From Streptomyces sp. NBC_00704 (GTDB taxonomy: Bacteria; Actinomycetota; Actinomycetes; Streptomycetales; Streptomycetaceae): a DNA stretch of 64,000 bases. The stretch lies in the NCBI RefSeq assembly GCF_036226605.1, contig NZ_CP109000.1, positions 6,134,501 through 6,198,500 on the forward strand, read 5' to 3'. Shown one piece after another: positions 8,076 to 16,764 of this stretch (position 1 is its first letter; every line of letters starts with the position of its first letter). A program made the translations under genes and the position numbers. The notes below the pieces were generated by a model. That model was given only the letters and a program-made list of their open reading frames with translations. It ran no database searches and had not been told where the DNA came from.

Positions 8076-9781
8076 CGCGACCCCTCCTCGACGGCGCCCG
8101 CGCCCGCCACCGGGGCGGTCAGGGCGGGCTGCGGGCCGGGCCGCGGCCCCGGCGGGCCGGCCGGGACGCCGGGCTCCGTCAACGTCTCCGGCAGGACGAC
8201 GGTGAACTCGGCGCCCCCGCCGGTCGCCTCGCCCACCGCCGCGCTGCCGCCCTGCCGCTCGGCGAGCCTGCGCACCAGGGAGAGCCCGATGCCGCGCTTG
8301 CCGTGGGCGGGCGGCTTCTTCGTGGACCAGCCCTCCGTGAAGACCAGTTCGCGCTGCTCGACAGGGATGCCGGGGCCGGTGTCCCGCACCCGCAGTACGG
8401 CGGTACGGCCCTCGGCGCGCAGTTCGACCTCCACGCGCGCGTGAGGCGTGCCCGCGACGGCGTCGAGCGCGTTGTCCACGAGGTTGCCGACGACGGTGAC
8501 GAGTCCGCGCGGATCGACCAGCCGGTCGGGCAGCCGGGTCCGGTCGGAGACCCACAGGGCGACGCCCCGTTCGGCCGCGACGGTCGCCTTGCCGACGAGC
8601 AGCGCGGCGAGCAGGGGATCCCCGATCTTCTCGGTCACCTGCTCCGCCGTCGCCCGGTGATCGCCCACCACCTCGCCGACGAACTCCACGGCGTCGTCGT
8701 ACATCTCCAGTTCCAGCAGGCCCAGCAGCGTGTGCATCCGGTTGGCGTGTTCGTGGTCCTGGGCCCGCAGCGCGTCGATGAGACCGTGCGTCGAGTCGAG
8801 TTCACGGCCGAGCTGCTCCAGCTCGGTGCGGTCGCGCAGGGTGGCCACGGCGCCCCCGTCGTCGGTGGGCATGCGGTTGACGACCAGGACGCGCTGGCCG
8901 CGCACGGCGATCAGATCGGTGCCGTCCACCCGGCCGGCCAGCACGTCGGCGGTGCGTCCCTCGCCGAGTGCCGCGTCGGGGAGCGCGCCCACCGCCTCGT
9001 CGCCGATGCCCAGCAGGCGCTGCGCCTCGTCGTTGAGCAGGCGGACGCGGCCGGCCCGGTCCAGGGCGACGACGCCCTCCCGGATGCCGTGCAGCATCGC
9101 CTCGCGCTCGGCGAGCAGCGCGGAGATGTCGGAGAAGGCCAGGTCGCGGGTCTGCCGCTGGACCCGCCGGGAGATGAGCCAGGCCGCCAGCGCACCCACC
9201 GCCAGCGCGCCCCCGGCGTAGGCGAACAGACCGGGGATCGCGTGGATGAGCCGGGCGCGCACGCTGTCGTACTCGATGCCGACCGAGACCGCGCCGATGA
9301 TCTTGCCCTGGCCGTCGCGCAGCGGGACCTTGCCGCGGGCCGAGCGGCCCAGGGTCCCGCTGTCGATCTCCATGACGTCCCGCCCGCGCAAGGCGTCGCC
9401 GGGGTCGGTCGAGACATGGCCGCCGACCTCGGCGGGTTCCCGGTGCGACCAGCGGATGCCGTGCAGGTCCATCACCACGACATACTCGGCGCCGCTGGCC
9501 TTGCGGATCCGCTCGGCCTCCTGCTGCACCGGCCCGCCGACCGTCGGCCGTGAGTGCTGGAGGTCCTCGGCGATCTGCGGCACCGCGGCGGTGGTCTGCG
9601 CGATGGCCAGCGCACGGCGCATCGCCTGGTCGTCGAGCTGGTCGCCGAGGGGGGCGAGGAACAGTCCGGTGGCGAGGACCACGACCCCCGCGGCGATCGC
9701 CAGCTGCATGAGCAGAAGCTGCGAGAACATGCGCCGCGGCATCCCGAGGCGCAGGCGGCGGGCGGGGGGAGTGGGGCTCAT
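8072..9781 (-). CDS. CitA/DcuS-family sensor histidine kinase
   Basis: 569 residues. A membrane segment spans about residues 20-40 (LLMQLAIAAGVVVLATGLFL). An extracellular Cache-type sensor follows (KASGAEYVVVMDLHGIRWSH, then SARGKVPLRDGQGKIIGAVS). A second membrane segment lies near 170-195, then a cytoplasmic PAS domain around 205-300. The dimerisation box is LRAQDHEHANRMHTLLGLLE, with the His of the HEHANR motif as phospho-acceptor. The ATPase domain has NLVDNALDA, DTGPGIP and GKRGIGLSLVRRL. Family members sense citrate, C4-dicarboxylates or related acids. It likely phosphorylates the regulator encoded downstream and perhaps also the orphan paralogue. Confidence 0.94.
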   Translation of the reverse strand: MSPTPPARRLRLGMPRRMFSQLLLMQLAIAAGVVVLATGLFLAPLGDQLDDQAMRRALAIAQTTAAVPQIAEDLQHSRPTVGGPVQQEAERIRKASGAEYVVVMDLHGIRWSHREPAEVGGHVSTDPGDALRGRDVMEIDSGTLGRSARGKVPLRDGQGKIIGAVSVGIEYDSVRARLIHAIPGLFAYAGGALAVGALAAWLISRRVQRQTRDLAFSDISALLAEREAMLHGIREGVVALDRAGRVRLLNDEAQRLLGIGDEAVGALPDAALGEGRTADVLAGRVDGTDLIAVRGQRVLVVNRMPTDDGGAVATLRDRTELEQLGRELDSTHGLIDALRAQDHEHANRMHTLLGLLELEMYDDAVEFVGEVVGDHRATAEQVTEKIGDPLLAALLVGKATVAAERGVALWVSDRTRLPDRLVDPRGLVTVVGNLVDNALDAVAGTPHARVEVELRAEGRTAVLRVRDTGPGIPVEQRELVFTEGWSTKKPPAHGKRGIGLSLVRRLAERQGGSAAVGEATGGGAEFTVVLPETLTEPGVPAGPPGPRPGPQPALTAPVAGAGAVEEGSR

Positions 9782-9836
9782 ACCCAAGACGGTACGTGGA
9801 CGGGACCGCACAACCGTAGGGGTGAGTGATGCGGAT

Positions 9837-9855
9837 CTCTTGACCGGCTCAAGAG
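9837..9855. promoter_or_regulatory. Palindromic operator candidate upstream of the CitA-type kinase
   Basis: CTCTTGA and TCAAGAG form a perfect 7-bp dyad separated by CCGGC, 56 bp before the kinase start. A TACGGT -10-like hexamer on the minus strand lies between it and the gene. Its position suits an activator site; the protein that binds is inferred only. Confidence 0.45.
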
Positions 9856-10008
9856 GAAACGATTCGGCCGCGTCCATGCTGACTGCGTCATGTTCGCCAG
9901 GCTCGCCATGATCGCGCGGAAGCCTCGCAGAGTGCGGAGGCCGTCGAAAACGCGCGGTCGCTGCGTTCGGAGCGGCCCTGCCCCAGGGCGCGCGCCCAGC
10001 CGCATCGA

Positions 10009-10950
10009 TTAGCCGACCGATGCGGCACCCGTCAGTTCCCGCACCGCCACGACGTCCATCCGCGCGGGCGCACCGAGGACCGACGCACCGCAGCTCTCCG
10101 GCCGGGGCGGCGACGCGGCGGTCTGGTCCACCACGACCTCCCAGCGGCGCCCGTCGGTGTGCGCGACGGTCACCTCCCATCGCGGCGCGCCACCGGCGGT
10201 CCGCACGACGCTCAGGGCCTGCGCCGCGACCTCACCGGTCGCCTCGCGCACCGCCAGCTCCGCCGCCTGACCGGGCCGCTCCCACGCGGAGCTGCCCCGG
10301 CACCCCCGCAGGACGATCCGGCCGTCCTGGACACCGTGCAGGACCTCCCCGACGGTGTGGGCGTCGACGCGGCCGTACGCGTATCCGTGCGGCAGAACCA
10401 GCACGGTGGGGGAGAAGCGGTGGCCGCCCAGATGGGTGACCTCCCATGCGTCCCGCATCCCCGAGGCGGCCAGTTGCGCGGCCAGCGGACGGCCGAGGAG
10501 CGCGCAGCAGCGGTCGCGCTTGCCGTTGGTGCAGACGAGCGCGAGCGGGTCGCCCGTGTGGGGCCTGCCGCGCAGCGCGTCGTCGAAGGTGCGGTGCTCG
10601 CCCCGGCCGAGCGCGGCGAAGTCGAGGTCCAGCAACCGGCGCGGATCGTGGGTCGTGGCGCCGTGCAGCCACACCCGCCCGGGAACGGTGTGGGCGGCGT
10701 ACACCTGCCGCAGCGCCGGAGCGCCGAAGTCCGCGTGGGGGCCGGGACGCCGGATGAGCGCGATGCGCACCCCCGTGCCCTGCGCGGCCGCCTCCAGGGC
10801 GCGGCCCAGGGAGGGGTCCAGGTGGCTCGAGACCAGCGCTCTGGCGCCCCAGGGGCCGGGCTGCTCGAGGAGCAGCCAGGTGGTTGCCGTGGCCGCGGTT
10901 CCGGAGAGGGGCTCGTCGAGGTCCCGCGAGACGGTCGCGCACGTACTCAC
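10009..10950 (-). CDS. Sucrase/ferredoxin-like family protein (thioredoxin-fold Fe-S protein)
   Basis: 313 residues of the Suc_Fer-like family (related to yeast Apd1), thought to be thioredoxin-fold proteins carrying a [2Fe-2S] cluster with Cys/His ligands. Supporting landmarks: LALVCTNGKRDRCCALLGRP with the CxxxxxxCC cysteines, and WEVTHLGGHRFSPTVLVLPH with the HxGGHRF histidines. A GTG start at 10950 is chosen because it directly follows an iron-box-like sequence and conserved sequence begins soon after. No ribosome site is visible, so leaderless translation is possible. The iron-box context suggests expression under iron limitation. Confidence 0.85.
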   Translation of the reverse strand: MSTCATVSRDLDEPLSGTAATATTWLLLEQPGPWGARALVSSHLDPSLGRALEAAAQGTGVRIALIRRPGPHADFGAPALRQVYAAHTVPGRVWLHGATTHDPRRLLDLDFAALGRGEHRTFDDALRGRPHTGDPLALVCTNGKRDRCCALLGRPLAAQLAASGMRDAWEVTHLGGHRFSPTVLVLPHGYAYGRVDAHTVGEVLHGVQDGRIVLRGCRGSSAWERPGQAAELAVREATGEVAAQALSVVRTAGGAPRWEVTVAHTDGRRWEVVVDQTAASPPRPESCGASVLGAPARMDVVAVRELTGAASVG

Positions 10951-10969
10951 AGAGGTGAGCCTAACCTGA
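10951..10969 (-). promoter_or_regulatory. Iron box (DmdR/IdeR-type operator) candidate
   Basis: Read on the minus strand the 19 bases are TCAGGTTAGGCTCACCTCT, agreeing at 15 of 19 positions with the actinobacterial DmdR/IdeR consensus TTAGGTTAGGCTAACCTAA. It abuts the GTG start of the sucrase/ferredoxin-like gene, where a bound repressor would block transcription. Confidence 0.65.
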
Positions 10970-11377
10970 CTCGGCTCCGAACGACTTCCGGCCCGGTTCG
11001 GCAGTCGTCCTGAGGCGAGTCCGGGGCGACCTTTCCGCATGGGGGCCGACGCCTGGCGGCCGAGGTCCGCGGTTCGACACCCGGGGCCGACGCCCTTGGG
11101 TCCGACGTCCTTGGGTCCGGGGGCCGTCGGCCGGAGCGGCGGATCACGGCCGAGCGCCCGCCGAGAACCCGCAAGCCAGCGTGCCTCGCGGCCGACCGGG
11201 CTCCGCGTCCGTCCGGCATCCGGCCGGACGCGTGAAGGTGTGCGGGAGGACACCCGGGCAGGCCGGCCTTGCGCGACGCGTCCTGCGCGCCCCGGATGCT
11301 CGGAGTGTCCGGATGTCCGGCCGTGCTGCGGCGGCCCGCCAGGGGGTGTCCGGCGACGCCCCCCCGGCGGCCCGATC
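10970..11377. other. Gene-free stretch with a 15-bp tandem duplication
   Basis: No convincing gene was found between the two minus-strand genes here. It contains a head-to-tail duplication CCGACGCCCTTGGGT (11087-11101) and CCGACGTCCTTGGGT (11102-11116), plus scattered GTCCGG-rich copies around 11300-11350. Long open frames through it lack conserved features. Confidence 0.5.
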
Positions 11378-12625
11378 TCAGCCGGGCAGGGGCTGGGGCG
11401 GTTTCGGCCCGACGTAGTGTCCGCTCGGGCGCATCCGCAGGGGGCGTTCGCCGTACTCCTCCAGGGCGTGCGCGATCCAGCCCGCCGTCCGGGCGACGGC
11501 GAAGATCGTCTCCGCGGCCGAGGCCTCCATCCCGCTCGACGCGGTGAGGACGGCGAGGGCCAGGTCCACGTTGGCGTGCAGCGGTGTGTGCCGGGCGGTG
11601 GTGGCCACGACGTCCCGGGCCGCGGCGAGGGCGGGCGCGGCCTCCGGAATCTCCTCCAGGAGGGCGAACAGGGCACGCGCGCGTGGATCCTCACCGGGAT
11701 AGAGCCGATGGCCGAGTCCGGGGATGCGACGGCCGGCCCGCAGTTCCTGCGCGACCACGGGACCCGCGCTGCCGAGGTCCAGGACGTCGAGCAGCATGCG
11801 GTGGGCGAGCCCGCCGGCCGCGCCGTGCAAGGGCCCCTCGATCACGCCGAGCCCGGCGGACACGGCCGCGTAGGCGTGCGCGCGGGCCGAGGCGGCGACG
11901 CGCACCGCGAGCGTCGAGGCGGCCAGATCGTGGTCGGCGAGCAGACCGAGAGCCGTGTCCAGGACGTGCAGTTGCGCCTTGCCGGCGGGCCGCCCGCTGA
12001 GCCGCCCCCACAGACGGCCCGCGAGGGAGTCGCCGTCGCGGTGGGTGTGACGCTTGGGAGGCAGAGCGGCGACCAGGGTGGGGATCAGGACGCGCGCGGT
12101 GGCGAGTACCGCTTCCTCGGACAGGTCGAATCGCAGCGGGTCCGCGGCCGCCGCGGCGACGGCCGCGACCCGCAACCGGTCGGTGGGGCCGGTGTGTTCG
12201 GGCAGGGCGTCCACGACACGGCGGGCGGCTTCGACCGACGCCTCCGGCGCGGTGAAGACGGCCCCCTCGTGGAGCCGTCCCGTCCACAGCCACTCGGCGA
12301 CCTCCTCGTAGGAGTGGCGGGCCGTCAGGGCGACCGCGTCGACGCCCCGGAAGTAGTAGCGGTCCTTGTCGATGAGGGTGAGACGCGTGCGCACGGACGG
12401 TTCCGCACCGGGACCGCCGCCCTCGCGCCTGGTGCGCCGCGCGAGAGCCTCGACCTCCCGGGCGTCGAAGGTGCTGCCCCGGCCGCCGCGCGCGCGTCTG
12501 CTGCTCAGCCGGCCGCGGCTGACGTACGCGTAGACGGTGTCGGGTTTCACCCCGAGCAGGTCAGCGACCTCCCTGGTGCTCAGCCGTCGTTCGGGGTGGC
12601 CGGGGCCGGTTTCCTGATCGCGCAT
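11378..12625 (-). CDS. Citrate synthase with N-terminal excisionase/MerR-type helix-turn-helix
   Basis: 415 residues. The first about 60 form a small DNA-binding-like domain (LSTREVADLLGVKPDTVYAY, then VSRGRLSSRR). The rest is a type II citrate synthase: LTLIDKDRYYFRGVDAVAL, the catalytic His region IEGPLHGAAGG, and IPGLGHRLYPGEDPRA. It would condense oxaloacetate with acetyl-CoA or propionyl-CoA (2-methylcitrate). The N-terminal helix-turn-helix arrangement is known in Streptomyces citrate synthase homologues. ATG 12625 is chosen over an upstream in-frame ATG at 12676 because conserved sequence begins with RRLSTREVADLL. Confidence 0.88.
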   Translation of the reverse strand: MRDQETGPGHPERRLSTREVADLLGVKPDTVYAYVSRGRLSSRRARGGRGSTFDAREVEALARRTRREGGGPGAEPSVRTRLTLIDKDRYYFRGVDAVALTARHSYEEVAEWLWTGRLHEGAVFTAPEASVEAARRVVDALPEHTGPTDRLRVAAVAAAAADPLRFDLSEEAVLATARVLIPTLVAALPPKRHTHRDGDSLAGRLWGRLSGRPAGKAQLHVLDTALGLLADHDLAASTLAVRVAASARAHAYAAVSAGLGVIEGPLHGAAGGLAHRMLLDVLDLGSAGPVVAQELRAGRRIPGLGHRLYPGEDPRARALFALLEEIPEAAPALAAARDVVATTARHTPLHANVDLALAVLTASSGMEASAAETIFAVARTAGWIAHALEEYGERPLRMRPSGHYVGPKPPQPLPG

Positions 12626-12707
12626 GGGGATCACGGTATCGACTGGCGCAGGTGTGGAATCCGCGCCTGTGGACAACGGAGTTCCAGGGCGGGGCGTGCC
12701 CCCGTCG

Positions 12708-12759
12708 CCGGACCGTCGACCCGGACCGTCGACCCGGACCGTCGACCCGGACCGTCGCC
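12708..12759. repeat. 13-bp tandem repeat, four copies
   Basis: CCGGACCGTCGAC repeats head to tail at 12708-12720, 12721-12733, 12734-12746 and, with the last two bases altered, 12747-12759. It lies between the divergent citrate synthase and CobW genes. Confidence 0.9.
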
Positions 12760-12831
12760 CCGGGCCAGGCGCGGCGGGCGGGGGCCGGCGGTGAACAGCG
12801 GGCGTGGAGCCGCGGCGGCCTGGTCGGCTCG

Positions 12832-12837
12832 TATTCT
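12832..12837 (+). promoter_or_regulatory. Probable -10 element for the CobW-type gene
   Basis: TATTCT matches the actinobacterial TANNNT -10 pattern and would give a leader of about 70 bases before the GTG at 12913. No clear -35 was seen. Confidence 0.4.
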
Positions 12838-12912
12838 GGGCCGCGGTCCGTCCCGTGGGTGCACCGGGCCGCGAACCGGTGCAGAAGCAGGCGCAAGAGA
12901 GGTCGTACGTAC

Positions 12913-14031
12913 GTGTCGCAGAGTCGCAGTCCGCAGCAGATCCCGGTCGTCGTGCTCGCCGGATTCCTCGGCTCCGGCAAGACGACCCTGCTCAATCATC
13001 TGCTGCACCGCAGCGGAGGCAGCCGGATCGGCGCGATCGTCAACGACTTCGGCGCCATCGAGATCGACGCCATGGCGGTGGCCGGTGCGCTGGGCGACTC
13101 CACGGTCTCCCTCGGCAACGGCTGCCTGTGCTGCGCCGTCGACAGCAGTGAGCTCGATGCCTACCTCGAACGACTGGCCCGTCCGGCCGTCGGCATCGAC
13201 GTCGTCGTCATCGAGGCGAGCGGTCTCGCGGAGCCGCAGGAACTCGTGCGGATGGTGCTGGCCACCGACCATCCGCGGATCGTGTACGGCGGACTCGTCG
13301 AGATCGTCGACGCGGCCGAGTTCGACGACACCCGGGTGAAGCACCCCGAGATCGACCGGCACCTGGGCCTGGCCGACCTGGTCGTGGTCAACAAGCTCGA
13401 CCGCGCGCCCGACGCCGACCGGGTGCTGGAGCTGGTGCGTTCGCTGACCGACGGCGCTGCCGTCGTCCCCGCCACCTATGGCCGCATCGACCCGGAGTTC
13501 CTCTTCGACTGCAGACCGAGTGAGGAGCGCGTCGGGCAGCTGACCTTCGACGACCTGCACGACCGTGACGCGGACGACCACGCCGAGCACCTTCACACCG
13601 CCTACGACAGCGTTTCGTTCACCTCCGAAGTGCCGTTGGCGCCGCGACGGTTGATGGACTTCCTGGACAGCCGGCCGGAAGGGCTGTACCGGATCAAGGG
13701 ATACGTTGACTTCGGTCCACATGATCCGGTCAACCGGTACGCCGTACACGCTGTCGGGCGCTTTCTCCGGTTCCACCCTGAGCCCTGGCCGTCCGGCGAC
13801 GACCCCCGCCGCACCGAGCTCGTCCTCATCGGCTCCGGCATCGACGCCGCCGCCGTCGGCGGGGCGCTGGAGGCCTGCGTGAGCGACGCCCCGCCCGCGG
13901 GCGAACACGAGATGTGGGGCGTGCTGCGCTACGTCCAGGACCCCGAGGATCTCGAGAACCCTGAGGATCTCGAGAACCCCGGGGACCTCGTCGACCCCGA
14001 GGATTCCGAGCGGCCCGAAGTCCCGATCTAG
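12913..14031 (+). CDS. CobW/COG0523-family GTP-dependent metallochaperone
   Basis: A 372-residue G3E P-loop GTPase. Walker A is GFLGSGKTTLL near residues 19-29, the metal-binding GNGCLCC (CxCC motif) near residue 63, and the guanine-specificity motif VVNKLD near 160. A CobW C-terminal domain follows from about 230. Family members deliver metal, often zinc or cobalt. The GTG start is preceded by AAGAGAGG. The tail is a run of acidic PEDLEN-type repeats (about residues 344-372) encoded by an 18-bp DNA repeat. The stop overlaps the convergent parC stop through the shared CTAG. Confidence 0.92.
   Translation: MSQSRSPQQIPVVVLAGFLGSGKTTLLNHLLHRSGGSRIGAIVNDFGAIEIDAMAVAGALGDSTVSLGNGCLCCAVDSSELDAYLERLARPAVGIDVVVIEASGLAEPQELVRMVLATDHPRIVYGGLVEIVDAAEFDDTRVKHPEIDRHLGLADLVVVNKLDRAPDADRVLELVRSLTDGAAVVPATYGRIDPEFLFDCRPSEERVGQLTFDDLHDRDADDHAEHLHTAYDSVSFTSEVPLAPRRLMDFLDSRPEGLYRIKGYVDFGPHDPVNRYAVHAVGRFLRFHPEPWPSGDDPRRTELVLIGSGIDAAAVGGALEACVSDAPPAGEHEMWGVLRYVQDPEDLENPEDLENPGDLVDPEDSERPEVPI
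13946..13981. repeat. Two 18-bp repeats encoding the acidic CobW tail
   Basis: GAGGATCTCGAGAACCC(C/T) occurs twice in tandem inside the 3' end of the CobW-type gene, with degenerate copies following to about 14010 (encoding GDLVDPEDSE). Confidence 0.7.
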
Positions 14032-16493
14032 ACCGGTCCCGCCACCACCGCGACCGTCTTCGGCAGGGACACGCCCGAGCCGTCTCGGCGGGGGTCGATC
14101 TCGGGGAGGTCGGCCGGCAGACCGTTCTTCTGCGCCGCCTTGGCCGGGACGGGACCCGCCCAGGCCAGGGACAGGCAGTCCTCGCCCTTCAGGAACCGCT
14201 GGCAGCGCACGCCGCCGGTGGCCCGGCCCTTGCGCGGATACTGGTCGAACGGGGTGAGCTTGGCGGTCGTCTGGACCGAGTCGTCCAGCGTTCCGCGCGA
14301 GCCCGCGATGGTGAAGACGACCGCGTCCGCCGCCGGATCCACGGCCGTGAACGAGATCACCCTGGCGCCCTCGGTGAGCTTGATGCCCGTCATACCGCCC
14401 GCCGGACGGCCCTGTGGCCGCACCTGTGCCGCCTGGTAGCGCAGCAGTTGGGCGTCGTCGGTGATGAAGACCAGGTCCTCCTCGCCGGTGCGCAGCTCGA
14501 CGGCGCCGACGATCCGGTCGCCGTCCCGGAGGCCGATGACCTCCAGTTCGTCCTTGTTGGACGGGTAGTCGGGCACGACCCGCTTGACGACGCCCTGTTC
14601 CGTGCCGATGGCCAGACCGGGGGACGACTCGTCGAGCGTGGTCAGGCAGATCACCGTCTCGTCGCCCTCCAGGGAGACGAACTCCGCCAGCGGGGCGCCG
14701 CCCGACAGGTTGGGCACCGAAGCGGTGTCGGGGAGCTGCGGCAGGTCGACGACGTTGATCCGCAGCAGTCTGCCCGCCGAGGTGACCGCGCCGATCTCCC
14801 CGCGCGCGGTGGCGGGGACGGCCGAGACGATCACGTCGTGCTTGGTGCGCCGGTCGTCCGTGTCCTCGGAGCTGTCGGCGAACGGCTCGGCGTTCGCGGT
14901 GCGGGCCAGCAGGCCCGTGGAGGACAGGAGTACGCGGCAGGGGTCGTCCGCGACCTGCAGCGGCACGGCCGCGGCGGTGGAGCCCGAGGACTCCAGCAGC
15001 ACTGTGCGGCGCTCGGTGCCGAACTTCTTGGCCACCGCGGCCAGTTCGGCCGAGACCAGCTTGCGCAGCTCCGCGTCCGACTCGAGGATCCGGGTCAGCT
15101 CGGCGATCTCCTCGTTGAGCCGCTCCTTCTCCGCCTCCAGTTCGATACGGTCGAACCGGGTCAGGCGGCGCAGCGGCGTGTCCAGGATGTACTGGGTCTG
15201 GATCTCCGACAGCGAGAAGCGCTCGATCAGGCGCTCCTTGGCCTGCGCGCTGTTGTCACTGGAGCGGATCAGCCGGATGACCTCGTCGATGTCGACGAGC
15301 GCCGTCAGCAGACCCTCGACCAGGTGCAGCCGGTCGCGGCGCTTGGTGCGGCGGAACTCGCTGCGCCGGCGCACGACGTTGAAGCGGTGGTCGAGGTAGA
15401 CCTCCAGCAGTTCCTTCAGGCCCAGCGTGAGCGGCTGTCCGTCGACCAGTGCCACGTTGTTGATGCCGAAGGACTCCTCCATCGGCGTCAGCTTGTAGAG
15501 CTGCTCCAGGACCGCTTCCGGCACGAAGCCGTTCTTGATCTCGATGACGAGACGCAGGCCGTGCGCGCGGTCGGTGAGGTCCTTGACGTCCGCGATGCCC
15601 TGGATCTTCTTCGAGCCGACCAGGTCCTTGATCTTCGCGATGACCTTCTCGGGGCCGACCGTGAAGGGCAGTTCGGTGACGACCAGGCCCTTGCGGCGGG
15701 CCGTGACGGTCTCCACCGCCACCGTGGCGCGGATCTTGAAGGTGCCGCGGCCGCTCTCGTAGGCGTCCCGGATGCCGGAGAGGCCGACGATGCGGCCGCC
15801 GGTGGGCAGGTCGGGGCCGGGGACGAACTTCATCAGGGCGTCGAGGTCCGCGCCGGGATACCGGATGAGGTGGCGGGCGGCCGCGACGACCTCGCCCAGG
15901 TTGTGCGGCGGCATGTTGGTGGCCATGCCGACCGCGATCCCGGAGGCGCCGTTGACCAGGAGGTTCGGGAAGGCGGCGGGCAGCGCGACCGGCTCCTGCT
16001 CCTGGCCGTCGTAGTTGGGCGCGAAGTCGACCGTGTCCTCGTCGATCGACTCCGTCATCAGGCTCGTCGCCGCGGCCTGACGGCACTCGGTGTACCGCAT
16101 GGCGGCCGGCGGGTCGTCGTTGCCCAGCGAGCCGAAGTTGCCGTGGCCGTCGACCAGCGGCAGCCGCATGGAGAACGGCTGGGCCATGCGCACGAGGGCG
16201 TCGTAGATCGACGCGTCTCCGTGCGGGTGCAGCTTGCCCATGACCTCGCCGACGACGCGGGCGCACTTGACGTAGCCGCGCTCGGGGCGCAGGCCCATCT
16301 CGTTCATCTGGTAGACGATGCGGCGGTGCACCGGCTTCAGGCCGTCACGGGCGTCCGGCAGGGCGCGGGAGTAGATGACCGAGTACGCGTACTCGAGGAA
16401 GGAGCCCTGCATCTCGTCGACGACGTCGATGTCGAGGATGCGCTCCTCGTACGAGTCGTCGGGCGGCGGGGTCTTCGTGCTGCGGCGGGCCAT
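14028..16493 (-). CDS. parC: DNA topoisomerase IV subunit A
   Basis: An 821-residue type IIA topoisomerase breakage-rejoining subunit, which decatenates chromosomes with ParE. The catalytic Tyr134 is in PAAMRYTECR. The quinolone region HPHGDASIYDALVRMAQPF has Ala94 where E. coli GyrA has Ser83, as in other actinobacterial type II enzymes. The coiled-coil tower includes ELEAEKERLNEEIAELTRIL. The C-terminal beta-pinwheel lacks the QRRGGKG GyrA box, which favours ParC over GyrA. The start ATG is preceded by AGCAAGGAG. No parE gene is in the window. Confidence 0.92.
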   Translation of the reverse strand: MARRSTKTPPPDDSYEERILDIDVVDEMQGSFLEYAYSVIYSRALPDARDGLKPVHRRIVYQMNEMGLRPERGYVKCARVVGEVMGKLHPHGDASIYDALVRMAQPFSMRLPLVDGHGNFGSLGNDDPPAAMRYTECRQAAATSLMTESIDEDTVDFAPNYDGQEQEPVALPAAFPNLLVNGASGIAVGMATNMPPHNLGEVVAAARHLIRYPGADLDALMKFVPGPDLPTGGRIVGLSGIRDAYESGRGTFKIRATVAVETVTARRKGLVVTELPFTVGPEKVIAKIKDLVGSKKIQGIADVKDLTDRAHGLRLVIEIKNGFVPEAVLEQLYKLTPMEESFGINNVALVDGQPLTLGLKELLEVYLDHRFNVVRRRSEFRRTKRRDRLHLVEGLLTALVDIDEVIRLIRSSDNSAQAKERLIERFSLSEIQTQYILDTPLRRLTRFDRIELEAEKERLNEEIAELTRILESDAELRKLVSAELAAVAKKFGTERRTVLLESSGSTAAAVPLQVADDPCRVLLSSTGLLARTANAEPFADSSEDTDDRRTKHDVIVSAVPATARGEIGAVTSAGRLLRINVVDLPQLPDTASVPNLSGGAPLAEFVSLEGDETVICLTTLDESSPGLAIGTEQGVVKRVVPDYPSNKDELEVIGLRDGDRIVGAVELRTGEEDLVFITDDAQLLRYQAAQVRPQGRPAGGMTGIKLTEGARVISFTAVDPAADAVVFTIAGSRGTLDDSVQTTAKLTPFDQYPRKGRATGGVRCQRFLKGEDCLSLAWAGPVPAKAAQKNGLPADLPEIDPRRDGSGVSLPKTVAVVAGPV

Positions 16494-16764
16494 CGCTGCC
16501 GGCTCCTTGCTGGGGCGTGTGACGGGATCTGATGCGGACCATTGTGGACCGTGGCACTGACAGAGCGGGCGAGGACCCGGCGTCGGCCGTCCGGGCCGGC
16601 ACGCGAAGGCACCTCCTCCACGGCTGCCCGCAGGCTACGCGATCTCGCTCTCGGCGTACGTCGCCCGGGAACTTCGCCGACCGTCCGCACGCTTGCATAC
16701 AGTGGCAGGACCGGCAGGAAAACCGCGGTTTCGACGACCGCGTCCGCGATCGGAAGGGACGTAC

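Noticed and set aside
3529..9781. Biosynthetic gene cluster
   Set aside because: Only transport and regulatory genes are present; no scaffold-forming enzymes occur here or elsewhere in the window.
10970..11377. N-terminal extension of the sucrase/ferredoxin-like gene through an upstream open frame to 11694
   Set aside because: The extra sequence is Arg/Pro-rich, overlaps the citrate synthase gene and crosses the iron box; conserved family sequence begins only after 10950.
14028..16493. gyrA instead of parC
   Set aside because: The C-terminal domain has no QRRGGKG GyrA box, no gyrB neighbours it, and CobW/M16 neighbours fit the parC locus of Streptomyces.
14448..16532. A 694-codon open frame opposite parC and similar long frames opposite actP, the Pat gene and the MFS genes
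   Set aside because: High-GC coding DNA leaves antisense frames open; these have repetitive Arg/Gly/Asp-rich or Ala/Val/Asp-rich content, no family motifs, and coincide with strongly supported genes on the other strand.
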